IMG/VR virus record: IMGVR_UViG_3300028044_000021
Span: 1 to 41,510 of that record
From: a virus
Length of the DNA stretch: 41,510 nucleotides
Direction: 5' to 3' (one strand)
Shown: positions 14,964 to 22,859 of the stretch, piece after piece
Layout: the number at the start of each line of letters is the position of its first letter
Numbering within the stretch: position 1 is the first letter of the stretch
Program-made: the position numbers and the translations under genes
The notes under the pieces: model-generated
What the model saw: the letters and a program-made list of their open reading frames with translations, nothing else
Told to the model about the DNA's origin: nothing
Databases searched by the model: none

Positions 14964-15143
14964 CTGTTGGGCTGTAAGGTCAAAGATTTATTTAAAAGAG
15001 TTTTGAGATTATTGATGCTCCTTTGACGACTTTTAAACTATGTTGATTTGTGACTTTTGACATTCCCATCGAAATCAAACATCCACTACTTAGTGTTTAA
15101 TGTAGGTTGAACCTTCGCCGCCTCAGCAATACTCAAAAAATAC

Positions 15144-15365
15144 TCATTCCAATTCATCACAAGAACTTATCTTATAAATCAGACCCTTTGAACCATCGGC
15201 GTGAATCTGTTTTTCTTTTTCATTGACCAAAATTAAATTCGTAAACTTACATTTAAAACGAGGTTCGTATTCTTGAATCAAGATTAAACGAGACACCGTA
15301 CCAATAAAGAGTTCCCCCCTTGTTGAGTAATGAATATATCGGTCTCCTTCTTTCCAATCAAACAT
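15144..15365 (-). CDS. Hypothetical small protein
   Basis: A 73-residue protein (MFDWKEGDRYIHYSTRGELF) that looks like a compact beta barrel: GELFIGTVSRLILIQ, FKCKFTNLILVN, GLIYKISS. No family recognised. It has a clear host-type promoter (15385-15416) and is followed by about 180 bases without a gene and then a terminator. Confidence 0.55.
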   Translation of the reverse strand: MFDWKEGDRYIHYSTRGELFIGTVSRLILIQEYEPRFKCKFTNLILVNEKEKQIHADGSKGLIYKISSCDELE

Positions 15366-15384
15366 TTCAATTTGTTTTACTTCA

Positions 15385-15416
15385 CAAATATACTATTTAT
15401 TTTTTATAAAGTCAAA
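15385..15416 (-). promoter_or_regulatory. Bacteroidota-type promoter for the gene at 15365
   Basis: Minus strand TTTG (15416-15413), 20 bases, then TATATTTG (15392-15385). Confidence 0.55.
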
Positions 15417-15420
15417 AACT

Positions 15421-15564
15421 ATGTCAATAATTAATTGGGAACTCCACTCAAAATTAAAAAAGAAAAAAAGATTAACCTATTCAAAAGAAATTATTACAAT
15501 TGATGATTTGAGTGTGTGGGGTAAGATAAAAAAGTTTTTTAAGGAACTTCTCTTTAAGAAGTAA
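15421..15564 (+). CDS. Small basic protein, 47 residues
   Basis: ATG 15421 to TAA 15562-15564. Lys-rich start (HSKLKKKKRLTYSKE), then an amphipathic end (SVWGKIKKFFKELLFKK). Codon use is like the neighbours. No family recognised. It lies between the divergent promoter of the gene at 15365 and a structured segment. Confidence 0.45.
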   Translation: MSIINWELHSKLKKKKRLTYSKEIITIDDLSVWGKIKKFFKELLFKK

Positions 15565-15576
15565 TTCACTTATCTT

Positions 15577-15671
15577 TTCAAGGTCCAAAGGTGGCCGGTC
15601 GTCCCACGGATGTAGATTAGTGTATTACCGGATTCTCTTAACTGAGATAAAGGGGACTTTGGTCCCCTTTT
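15577..15671 (+). ncRNA. Possible structured leader or small RNA ending in a terminator
   Basis: Bases 15595-15599 (CCGGT) can pair with 15627-15631 (ACCGG). The strong hairpin GGGGAC-TTTG-GTCCCC (15652-15667) is followed by TTTTT. CCAAAG at 15585-15590 is complementary to CTTTGG at 15657-15662 inside that hairpin, so an alternative fold could open it. It lies 16 bases before the gene at 15687. It could be a small RNA, an attenuator, or only a terminator with GC-rich upstream sequence. Confidence 0.3.
15649..15670 (+). terminator. Rho-independent terminator
   Basis: AAAGGGGAC-TTTG-GTCCCCTTTTT, a perfect hairpin with a T-run, after the small gene at 15421. Confidence 0.75.
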
Positions 15672-15686
15672 TAAAAAAAATTATGT

Positions 15687-16313
15687 ATGTCATTATACAA
15701 TGCAAATATCCCGAGTTTTAAAGGTTTCGTAAGAAAATCTTTTTTTACCAAAAATGAAAGCGATTACAACGATTTTTACAATGTTTATGTTTTTGCAATA
15801 CAATCAATTTCAGGAAAAATTCTAACTTTCCACGTGATGACAGATGACGGTATGGTTAGAAGTAGGATACCACTTTCTGAGGTTTATACAAAAATTCCTA
15901 CAAATGATATTCCTTTCAATTTTAAACAACTTTGGGATTGTTTTAGTGAGAATGTCTCGATAATAGATTACGATTTTTTAGCCTATCACAGGGCTCAAAT
16001 AGTTCTGAGAGATGGAAACAAAGTTTGGGGAACATATATTTTTACTGTTGATTGGTATAACAATCCCTACAGTGATGAACCTTCAGATTACAAATGTGGT
16101 CATGTATTTGAATCCGACGAAGGATATCTTCTTTGTATGCCAAACAACAGGATATTTTGGAAGGATTCCAACTGGGTAACCAAGAAATTACCTGAAGATT
16201 TGAAACAATTCAAAGTTGATACTGACTTACCTTCGGTGGAAAATCTATCAGATAGATGGGTGACTGAAGATGGTGATTCTTTTTACTATACTATAGAAGA
16301 ACTAAAAGATTAA
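15687..16313 (+). CDS. Hypothetical protein
   Basis: A 208-residue soluble protein (MSLYNANIPSFKGFVRKSFF), acidic and rich in Asp and aromatic residues. The first half looks beta-rich (VYVFAIQSISGKILTFHVMTDDG), as do YHRAQIVLRDGNKVWGTYIFTV and a later segment. No family recognised. It converges with the 513-residue gene, stops overlapping by four bases. Confidence 0.6.
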   Translation: MSLYNANIPSFKGFVRKSFFTKNESDYNDFYNVYVFAIQSISGKILTFHVMTDDGMVRSRIPLSEVYTKIPTNDIPFNFKQLWDCFSENVSIIDYDFLAYHRAQIVLRDGNKVWGTYIFTVDWYNNPYSDEPSDYKCGHVFESDEGYLLCMPNNRIFWKDSNWVTKKLPEDLKQFKVDTDLPSVENLSDRWVTEDGDSFYYTIEELKD

Positions 16314-17851
16314 AAATATCTAATTTTAGCACCCTTCATAAACTTATTATAGTTTGGACCCTTTGTAATAATTTGGTTTCTACCAACCCTTTTGAAATCA
16401 ATAATACCCGCACCAGTTATGGCTTGAAAAAAAGTTGATAGATATCCCCTTGGAACAATTTTACTACCAGTTGAGGTGGATATAAAATCATTATCCTGTT
16501 TTTGAAGAATATTTGTCCCCAAAAAAAAGTCTACTTTGTCGGTTTTTTTTCCTGAATCCAACCAATCAGTAAGTTTTTTGATTAGACCTCTATCTCGGAA
16601 TTTAAAAGAATATCCCTTATTTTCTGTTGGAACCAAAATTTCATTTTGACCAATTAAATTATTCAAAAAGTTTTGATTGCTTCGCACTGTGTAAAATATT
16701 CGGTCAAAAAGTTTTCGGAAAAATACTCTTTTTAACTCCTCAGAGGACTGCCCTATTACATTGTTCAACATAACAAATTCTTTACCCCCCAATTCAATCA
16801 TATCAACCTTTGGTTCAGTAACAACAATATTAAAATTACAAACAGACCGGGAACATTTCAGATTTATATCCAAAATGTAGTCTCCAATTATTTTTTCATT
16901 TCCGTCCTTATTTTGTAAGACTATACATTTAACTTTGGCAGTTGAAGGTTCAATGGTATCTTTGACATTAAAATTAATAATTAAATCGATTGCAGGTTTT
17001 CCTGATAACAATTGTTTTTCAAAACTGACGCCATAATTTTTTGTAAAAATTTCAGATAAAAAAGGGCTTACTCGTTCAAATTTTTCAAAATCAGAATCTA
17101 TACTTACAAGAGCATCGCCATAGGCAGAGGTTAAAAGTTCAATTTCATTTTCACCCATTTCTCGGTCTGTAGCATCGTACCAATTATCAATACCATCATT
17201 GTCCCTGTAAAGTGCAACTTTGTAGAACTTATTTGATGAATCAACACCCTTAGTAATAAAATAATATAGTGAACCAGTTTCGTTGTAATTATCAAAATGA
17301 GTTGAAGTTGATTTAGATGATGTACACCATCTTGTTCCTGCGCCATAAACACAAGACGCTTCGTATGTCTTTGGTCTTACGACTAAAACCCTTTCGTTTT
17401 CATATATCTTTTCAACTTCTTTTTCACCCTTTTTTTTATTGAATTTTTCGCGAATTTCGTCAGTTTCTTTTAAAAAATAGAATAAATCATTATCGGCATA
17501 TTTTTTAAATTCTTGGTACTTATATTTTTTATTATGTATATCGAAAAATTTGAGAGCCTCCACAAAACGGTCAATTTCATCCCTTTTTTCGATTATGTAC
17601 CTTTTGGCAATTTCAAAACTTAAAGGTTGTATATCTTCCTGAGATATGTTCCAATCGCGATAATAATTTCTTAAAATATCATCCAAATACTTAAAATTGG
17701 TATCAATAATAAATAAATCGGTTATTAGATAATCATAAATTGAACCTAAAGCACCACCACTCAAGTACTCTTTTACCAACTTTTTTTCTGCGAGTATTGG
17801 TATAATGTATTTTGATAAAATTTCTTCTTTTCTCCCTTCGCTCAGTATCAT
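16310..17851 (-). CDS. Large leader-bearing protein with C-YG-T-WC domain
   Basis: A 513-residue protein. The start MILSEGRKEEILSKYIIPIL-AE includes Leu-Ala-Glu at 20-22, a possible prohead protease site, though this leader is longer and less like the others. Residues 20-150 are helical. Residues 155-178 (ERVLVVRP...ASCVYGAGTRWCTS) share the two-Cys core with the protein at 4751, followed by GSLYYFITKG and KFYKVALYRDNDG. The C-terminal 300 residues are mixed and not recognised. It starts two bases after the lysozyme-like gene, so the two are one operon. Confidence 0.65.
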   Translation of the reverse strand: MILSEGRKEEILSKYIIPILAEKKLVKEYLSGGALGSIYDYLITDLFIIDTNFKYLDDILRNYYRDWNISQEDIQPLSFEIAKRYIIEKRDEIDRFVEALKFFDIHNKKYKYQEFKKYADNDLFYFLKETDEIREKFNKKKGEKEVEKIYENERVLVVRPKTYEASCVYGAGTRWCTSSKSTSTHFDNYNETGSLYYFITKGVDSSNKFYKVALYRDNDGIDNWYDATDREMGENEIELLTSAYGDALVSIDSDFEKFERVSPFLSEIFTKNYGVSFEKQLLSGKPAIDLIINFNVKDTIEPSTAKVKCIVLQNKDGNEKIIGDYILDINLKCSRSVCNFNIVVTEPKVDMIELGGKEFVMLNNVIGQSSEELKRVFFRKLFDRIFYTVRSNQNFLNNLIGQNEILVPTENKGYSFKFRDRGLIKKLTDWLDSGKKTDKVDFFLGTNILQKQDNDFISTSTGSKIVPRGYLSTFFQAITGAGIIDFKRVGRNQIITKGPNYNKFMKGAKIRYF

Positions 17852-17852
17852 C

Positions 17853-18608
17853 TTATACCAAATTTGTACCTGTAATTTTTTCGATTTTTTCAGCCGAGGA
17901 TGAAATCAATTTATTATTAGAGTTTTTTCTATCTTGTAAACCAATTTTCATTAATTTTTCGGTGTCAGTAACTCCTTTTTCTACTTGCGAATTAATACTC
18001 TTAGCAAATTGATTAAACCACCCCGGTCCATTCCATGTTGCATAGATAAAATGGGTAAGTAAACCTTCATCACTTTGAACGATTTTTTTAGCCTCAGAAG
18101 TCAAATATCTATCAGCAAATTTGTTAAAATTGTTTTTAATCATCCGAGAGGCCAAATTCTTCAAAGGACCTTCTAAATTACCCCCCTTGTGAAGCCAAGG
18201 CCATTTTTTCGATGCATTAGCGGCATCAATCAATCCCCAAAATTGTCTACCCTCTGAGGAAGTGTTAATTTCCGCCCCGTGTTTTCTGTCGATACCAAAC
18301 ATAGTTTCACCTGAATCTCCCATAGAACGACTACCTTTGGGGAATCCTCTACCACCTTTGACCATTATAGGATGGAAATACCCACCTTCGATTTCATCAA
18401 TGAGTTGTCCTGCAATTTTTTCAAAGGAACCAATATTGTCCTCTAATTTTTTTGGTTTTTTTTCATCCTCGTCATCGTCTCCAAAAAATATACTTTTTAG
18501 TCCTGAAGACATGTAATCATATAATGCATCACCCCAAGACTGATTCTGTTCTTGTAGGTTCATTAATTTTTTTTGTCGGAGGATTTCCTCTCTTAATACT
18601 TTTTTCAT
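17853..18608 (-). CDS. GH108-like lysozyme with capsid-targeting-like leader
   Basis: A 251-residue protein. Leader MKKVLREEILRQKKLMNLQE, ending in Leu-Gln-Glu at 18-20 before Gln, resembles the ParB-like protein's leader. Residues 40-56 are a very acidic then basic linker. Residues 62-110 contain IDEIEGGYFHP (candidate catalytic Glu74 in E-G-G) and MGDSGETMFGIDRKHG, which match the EGGY...GG-T-xGI pattern of GH108/ZliS-type N-acetylmuramidases. A helical remainder (LTHFIYATWNGPGWFNQF) fits the family's C-terminal half. It would cut peptidoglycan glycan strands. The leader suggests packaging in the head or tail rather than use as an endolysin; it has no signal peptide. The octamer TATTTATA lies 12 bases upstream. 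Confidence 0.75.
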   Translation of the reverse strand: MKKVLREEILRQKKLMNLQEQNQSWGDALYDYMSSGLKSIFFGDDDEDEKKPKKLEDNIGSFEKIAGQLIDEIEGGYFHPIMVKGGRGFPKGSRSMGDSGETMFGIDRKHGAEINTSSEGRQFWGLIDAANASKKWPWLHKGGNLEGPLKNLASRMIKNNFNKFADRYLTSEAKKIVQSDEGLLTHFIYATWNGPGWFNQFAKSINSQVEKGVTDTEKLMKIGLQDRKNSNNKLISSSAEKIEKITGTNLV

Positions 18609-18620
18609 AAGATATTATCA

Positions 18621-18628
18621 TATAAATA
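18621..18628 (-). promoter_or_regulatory. TATTTATA octamer before ATG 18608
   Basis: The coding strand reads AGATATTTATATGATAATATC before the lysozyme-like gene; the octamer ends 12 bases before the ATG. Confidence 0.4.
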
Positions 18629-18639
18629 TCTTTTAGACT

Positions 18640-19842
18640 CTAAACAAACACTTCAGGAATTTCTTCCCAAGAAGTTGTATAATGTTGAGTTTTAAAATCT
18701 TGTCTCATTTCCCATTTATTTGTTAATGAAACAGGTGGTTGAACGATTTTAATATCTTCGGTAAATAAAGTTGTTTGTGTTTGAGTATCAGGAATTAGAT
18801 TATGAAAAATTACCCCACACTTTTTATACTTTTTACCACTTTCAAATAAGTTTTGAAGATGTGGGAATATTTGGCTCCAAATTTCATCAACATCTTTTGT
18901 TTGTTGTTGAAGATATAGTTGTTTACTCGAGGAATGTTTTTGACCCTTGTGTATGTTACCACTCACAAAAATGGTTACTCGATTTGTTTCCGCGCCACTT
19001 TCATCCATTTTTCTCACACCATTTTTAATGTAAGTGTACATAGCTTGTGAGATGTCATCAAGTTGGTCAACATCTTGCCCAAATGAACGAGCTGAGGCAA
19101 TATTTCTTTTGAATTTAGGTATGGGTTTCACGGGATGACAATACATCCCTAGTATTTCTACTTTTGCTCTAAGCCCATTCACATTAGTCATTTTTTTTAC
19201 TATGGTATCAGACAACATCACAAATTGACCTATCGATTCAACACCACCCTCTTTGAATTTCTTTGACCATTTTCTACCTATTCCCCAAATTTCATCAATA
19301 GGTATTTCGTACAAGTCATTCCTAAAGTTTTTGAATTCCCAATAACTACAAATCCCTTTATAGGAAGGTTGTTTTTTGGCAATATGAGAAGTTAACTTCG
19401 CCAAAGTTTTGTTGGGACCTACGCCAATAGATACCGGTATACCTACTCGTTGTTTGACCTCATATTGAATTAGTTCCAAAGTTGGTATTAATTCTTTATC
19501 GGGGATATTTGAGAAATCAACAAAAGCCTCATCTATGGAATAAACTTCAACCTGTTTAGAATACTCTTTAATGACCGCCATCACTCGGTCTGACATATCA
19601 CCATAAAGATTGTAATTTGATGAGTAAACACAAAAACGATGTTCTTCCATGAAGTCTCTTCTTTGGAAAAAAGGTTCCCCCATTTTAATACCCAAATCTT
19701 TAGCTTCTTGACTTCGAGCAATTACACACCCATCGTTGTTTGAAAGTACAACTGTTGGTCTCCCAATTGAAATTGGATTAAATACCCTTTCACAACTTAC
19801 ATAGAAATTGTTCGCATCAATAATGCCAATCTTTCGGTCCAT
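18640..19842 (-). CDS. umuC: Y-family DNA polymerase, UmuC-like
   Basis: A 400-residue protein of normal UmuC length. Catalytic residues are in place: Asp9 in [13 protein letters not shown] and Asp104-Glu105 in [30 protein letters not shown] and the HhH region ([13 protein letters not shown]) are typical of UmuC. The last third contains the little-finger domain ([12 protein letters not shown]) and a short C-terminal tail. UmuC with UmuD' forms translesion polymerase V. The UmuD'-like gene lies just upstream on the same strand, so the phage carries its own pair and may be mutagenic or damage-tolerant. Confidence 0.93.
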   Translation of the reverse strand: MDRKIGIIDANNFYVSCERVFNPISIGRPTVVLSNNDGCVIARSQEAKDLGIKMGEPFFQRRDFMEEHRFCVYSSNYNLYGDMSDRVMAVIKEYSKQVEVYSIDEAFVDFSNIPDKELIPTLELIQYEVKQRVGIPVSIGVGPNKTLAKLTSHIAKKQPSYKGICSYWEFKNFRNDLYEIPIDEIWGIGRKWSKKFKEGGVESIGQFVMLSDTIVKKMTNVNGLRAKVEILGMYCHPVKPIPKFKRNIASARSFGQDVDQLDDISQAMYTYIKNGVRKMDESGAETNRVTIFVSGNIHKGQKHSSSKQLYLQQQTKDVDEIWSQIFPHLQNLFESGKKYKKCGVIFHNLIPDTQTQTTLFTEDIKIVQPPVSLTNKWEMRQDFKTQHYTTSWEEIPEVFV

Positions 19843-19862
19843 TTATTTTATTTTGATGTAAT

Positions 19863-19943
19863 TCAATTTTTATTGTTAGATTTTTTCACATTGTGATTAA
19901 TCTCAAGTAATAAAAATATAACAATAATTCCAATAATAATCAT
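19863..19943 (-). CDS. Possible 26-residue membrane peptide between umuD- and umuC-like genes
   Basis: ATG 19943 lies one base after the stop of the UmuD'-like gene. The product starts MIIIGIIVIFLLLEI, a short hydrophobic helix, then turns polar (NHNVKKSNNKN). It is too short for coding statistics; it is listed because of its place in the operon and the clear membrane helix. Confidence 0.25.
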   Translation of the reverse strand: MIIIGIIVIFLLLEINHNVKKSNNKN

Positions 19944-19944
19944 C

Positions 19945-20262
19945 TCATTTTTTCTTTAAGACCCACGAAACTTTACCCCATAAATTGGTTTGACCTTCGT
20001 ATGGTCTGATTTTAAAACATAGTTTATCTGTTAACACAACAAGGTCCCCGTCTTGGGGTGAAAGTGACCTATCAATAACCAATACATCGTTGGTTTCAAC
20101 ACCAAGAGTTTTGGGTCCTTTATACCTAAAATAAAATGTGGAATACACATCCCCAACAATTAAATCATTGAGGTCTAATCTTTTATCCACATAGCTCTCT
20201 GCGGGTGAAGCAAACCCAGTTGTCTGAGATTTTATCTTAAGTGTTGTGTCCGCAAAATTCAT
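19945..20262 (-). CDS. UmuD'-like protein lacking the catalytic serine
   Basis: A 105-residue protein. GFASPAESYVDKRLDLNDLIV at about 16-36 matches the segment directly after the UmuD cleavage site (GFPSPAADYVEQRIDLN). Only 15 residues precede the Gly, against 24 in E. coli UmuD. Where UmuD has the catalytic Ser (GDSM) this protein has RYKGPKTLGV, so the nucleophile is missing; a Lys (CFKI, residue 84) near the general-base position remains. So it probably cannot cleave itself or LexA and may act directly as the processed form. It has its own host-type promoter and lies upstream of umuC. Confidence 0.8.
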   Translation of the reverse strand: MNFADTTLKIKSQTTGFASPAESYVDKRLDLNDLIVGDVYSTFYFRYKGPKTLGVETNDVLVIDRSLSPQDGDLVVLTDKLCFKIRPYEGQTNLWGKVSWVLKKK

Positions 20263-20266
20263 ACTT

Positions 20267-20298
20267 CAAAGATACAAAAAACATATTATAGAAACAAA
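20267..20298 (-). promoter_or_regulatory. Bacteroidota-type promoter of the umuD'/umuC pair
   Basis: Minus strand TTTG (20298-20295), 20 bases, then TATCTTTG (20274-20267), four bases before the ATG. No LexA-like dyad is obvious. Confidence 0.55.
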
Positions 20299-20355
20299 TA
20301 TAGAACTATTTATATTTGTAGAAAATTATGGATAGTGGCCGACAAAAACATAATT

Positions 20356-20631
20356 ATGAAAAAATCAGTACAAAAGATTTTGTCAAATCTTTTAAAAAAA
20401 AGTCCTGCGTTTAAAGATATCGATTCAATTTCACTAAATTTTATTTTCAGCTCACCGGTTAAAACCGCAATGTGTGATTGGGTTTACGGTGTTGACATTA
20501 AAACGAAAACACCTGAAGTCAACCAAGGTGAGATATCTTATGTTATTACACAAACCATAACTAAAACAATGTCTCTACTTAGCAAAGATACATTGTGTGC
20601 TACAGATATTAAGTTCGAATCAGCTTATTGA
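20356..20631 (+). CDS. Hypothetical small protein
   Basis: A 91-residue protein from ATG 20356 (MKKSVQKILSNLLKKSPAF). An in-frame GTG at 20335 would add seven residues. No motif recognised beyond two Cys. Its 3' end overlaps the UDP-galactopyranose mutase gene by 23 bases (convergent). TATTTATA lies at 20307-20314, 41 bases from this ATG. Confidence 0.5.
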   Translation: MKKSVQKILSNLLKKSPAFKDIDSISLNFIFSSPVKTAMCDWVYGVDIKTKTPEVNQGEISYVITQTITKTMSLLSKDTLCATDIKFESAY

Positions 20632-21721
20632 CCGTTGTTAAGGCTTGACCAATCACTTGATGCATGTCATAGTACATATAAGTCCCAAGTCTACCACCAA
20701 AGATGTATTTTAAAGAAGTTTCACCGAGTTCTTTATACTTCCTATACATTTCTGAATTAATCTCATCTCGTATGGGATAATAGGGTTCGTTATCACCCGT
20801 ATAATCACATGGAAACTCCTTACTTACATAAGTTCTTTTTTGATTTTGATTGTCAAAATACTTGTGTTCGATAATCCGTGTATAAGGAGTTTCATCATCA
20901 GTGTAATTAACCACAGGATGTCCTTGAAAACTTTCAGTATGCATGTAGGTATTTTCCCACTCAAGACTTCTATATTCCAATTTACCAAATTCATAGTCAA
21001 AGAACTCATCAATAGGTCCTGTGTAGATAATCTTATCCGATATGGATTCATAGTAATCTCTTTTTTCAAAGAAATTCGTGCCTAAGTGAACTTCAATACC
21101 ACTGAGAAGTTTTTCGAAGATTTGTGTGTAACCACCAACTGGTATACCTTGGTATTTGTCATTAAAATAATTGTTATCCCAAGTGAATCTAACGGGTAAT
21201 CTTTTGATAATTGATGCTGGTAGTTCTGTGCACTTTTTACCCCATTGTTTTTCAGTATACCCTTTGATAAGTTTAAAATAGATGTCATCACCAACCATTG
21301 AACGAGCTTGTTCTTCCAAGTTAGTGATGGCACCTTTATATTTTTGACTCTCAATTTTTGCTTTAGCTTCCTCAGGAGTTTTTACTCCCCACAATTGATG
21401 GAATGTCCACATATTGAATGGGAGAGAATATAACTCATCGTTATAATTTGCTATAGGTGAATTGACAAATTGTCGGAATTCCGCAAATTGATTCACCCAT
21501 TCCCATATGTCTTTATCCGAGGTATGAAAAATGTGAGCTCCATATCTGTGAATATGAATTCCATCCAAGTTTTCGGTGTAGCAGTTTCCTCCAATGGTTA
21601 AACGCTTGTCTATTACCAAACACTTGAACTTTTTTGATAGTTCATATGCACAAGTGGCCCCGAATAAACCGGAGCCCACAATTATGTAATCGTATTTTTT
21701 ATGTAAAGGAGAAAGTAACAC
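20609..21721 (-). CDS. glf: UDP-galactopyranose mutase
   Basis: A 370-residue flavoenzyme of normal length. YDYIIVGSGLFGATCAYEL is the FAD-binding Rossmann start, LTIGGNCYTEN and HRYGAHIFHTS are UGM signatures, and GGRLGTYMYYDMHQVIGQAL is the C-terminal FAD/substrate segment. It converts UDP-galactopyranose to UDP-galactofuranose, the donor for Galf-containing glycans. The start is a GTG at 21721, inside the end of the upstream glycosyltransferase gene; no ATG is available before the Rossmann strand. With the two GT2 genes it makes a three-gene sugar-transfer operon. Confidence 0.95.
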   Translation of the reverse strand: MLLSPLHKKYDYIIVGSGLFGATCAYELSKKFKCLVIDKRLTIGGNCYTENLDGIHIHRYGAHIFHTSDKDIWEWVNQFAEFRQFVNSPIANYNDELYSLPFNMWTFHQLWGVKTPEEAKAKIESQKYKGAITNLEEQARSMVGDDIYFKLIKGYTEKQWGKKCTELPASIIKRLPVRFTWDNNYFNDKYQGIPVGGYTQIFEKLLSGIEVHLGTNFFEKRDYYESISDKIIYTGPIDEFFDYEFGKLEYRSLEWENTYMHTESFQGHPVVNYTDDETPYTRIIEHKYFDNQNQKRTYVSKEFPCDYTGDNEPYYPIRDEINSEMYRKYKELGETSLKYIFGGRLGTYMYYDMHQVIGQALTTVNKLIRT

Positions 21722-22859
21722 CTTCGTTTTTGATTATAGGTTCAGTCAACTTACGAGTTAGTCTATCTTTCCATTCATTTAACTCTTTTTTACCTGTGTC
21801 TAAGTAACATCGGTCTTCAATCAAAAAACAATATGTTGGAAAAGGATTTTTTCTTTCAGGATTCATCATTTGATTTACCAAATCAAGAGCCTCTTGAGTT
21901 CGATTATTATCCTCTAAGAAGAAAGCGTGGTACATAAGGTGTTCATTTCTACCAGGTGCGAATTGTTCCGCTTGATTCCATGATTTTTCGGCTTCTTCAT
22001 GTTCACCTCGGAATGAGTATGCCGAACCCATCAACAAAAATGTTGTATATGACATCTCATCGATTCGTGCAGGTTTTCCTGTTTCCCAATAGTTGTGTGA
22101 TACTCTTAGAAAATGATTAAAATAAAAAATTGCCCTTCGCGCATATTCATCAGAGTGGTCTTTACCGAACGGTAACTCGTTAGGATTACCATAACAATCT
22201 GAATAACTTTTACCCACATACCACAAATGGTAATGGTCTTCTAATACGGTGTTACCAACGACTTTATCGATTTCTAATTCGAGAGCATCTCGTAGAAATT
22301 TACGAGGAGCCGCCCATGTTTGTCCATCGTTGGTCACAATGTGACGGAAACTTTCAGGTAGAACTCTTCTTTCGAAATCTTCACCAACTTCGGGTAAGTG
22401 AATTGTTTCGTGTCGTTTATCATGTTGAAAGAACCAAGGACGATTGGCATTCCACAACCATGTGCGGTAGTATCTTGTATTAAAACTTCTAACAATAATA
22501 TTCCAAGAGTCCACTTCCATATTTTCTAATAAAGTCCAATCGAAATCTTCATCGATTTCAAGTCTTTCATCAGCATCCATTCGAATAATCCAATCACAAC
22601 CATGGTCAGTCTTTAAACAAGTTTGAAGTGCATGGTCTCTGTTCCAACCAGGAAATTGCCATTCGATTTCATAAAGAAATCCTGGTATATTTTTTTCTTT
22701 AAAGAAATTTCTGATAATTTCTTGTGTTCCATCAGTTGAACCATTATCCTGTATTACCCAATAATCAACATGTTGATATACTGAGTCTAACATTCGAGTG
22801 ATGGTACGCGCCTCATTGGCGACCATAGCATTTAATACAATTTTAGTTTTTTTATTCAT
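21699..22859 (-). CDS. GT2-family glycosyltransferase with C-terminal helical repeats
   Basis: A 386-residue protein. VLNAMVANEARTITRMLDS and VIQDNGSTDGTQEII are the GT-A nucleotide-binding start, IIRMDADERLEI carries the metal-binding DxD. The C-terminal 100 residues (YSFRGEHEEAEKSWNQAEQF, HAFFLEDNNRTQEALDLV) look like TPR repeats. The family includes glucosyltransferases of the SunS/WaaE type. Acceptor unknown: possibly a virion protein, phage DNA or a surface glycan. It overlaps the neighbours on both sides (8 and 23 bases). Confidence 0.85.
   Translation of the reverse strand: MNKKTKIVLNAMVANEARTITRMLDSVYQHVDYWVIQDNGSTDGTQEIIRNFFKEKNIPGFLYEIEWQFPGWNRDHALQTCLKTDHGCDWIIRMDADERLEIDEDFDWTLLENMEVDSWNIIVRSFNTRYYRTWLWNANRPWFFQHDKRHETIHLPEVGEDFERRVLPESFRHIVTNDGQTWAAPRKFLRDALELEIDKVVGNTVLEDHYHLWYVGKSYSDCYGNPNELPFGKDHSDEYARRAIFYFNHFLRVSHNYWETGKPARIDEMSYTTFLLMGSAYSFRGEHEEAEKSWNQAEQFAPGRNEHLMYHAFFLEDNNRTQEALDLVNQMMNPERKNPFPTYCFLIEDRCYLDTGKKELNEWKDRLTRKLTEPIIKNEGVTFSFT

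Noticed and set aside
14964-15157. Two minus-strand mini-frames, one starting MNWNEYFLSIAEAAKV, reminiscent of a dCMP-deaminase start
   Set aside because: They are 23-33 codons in different frames with stops between them and no deaminase zinc motif; a decayed remnant cannot be shown.
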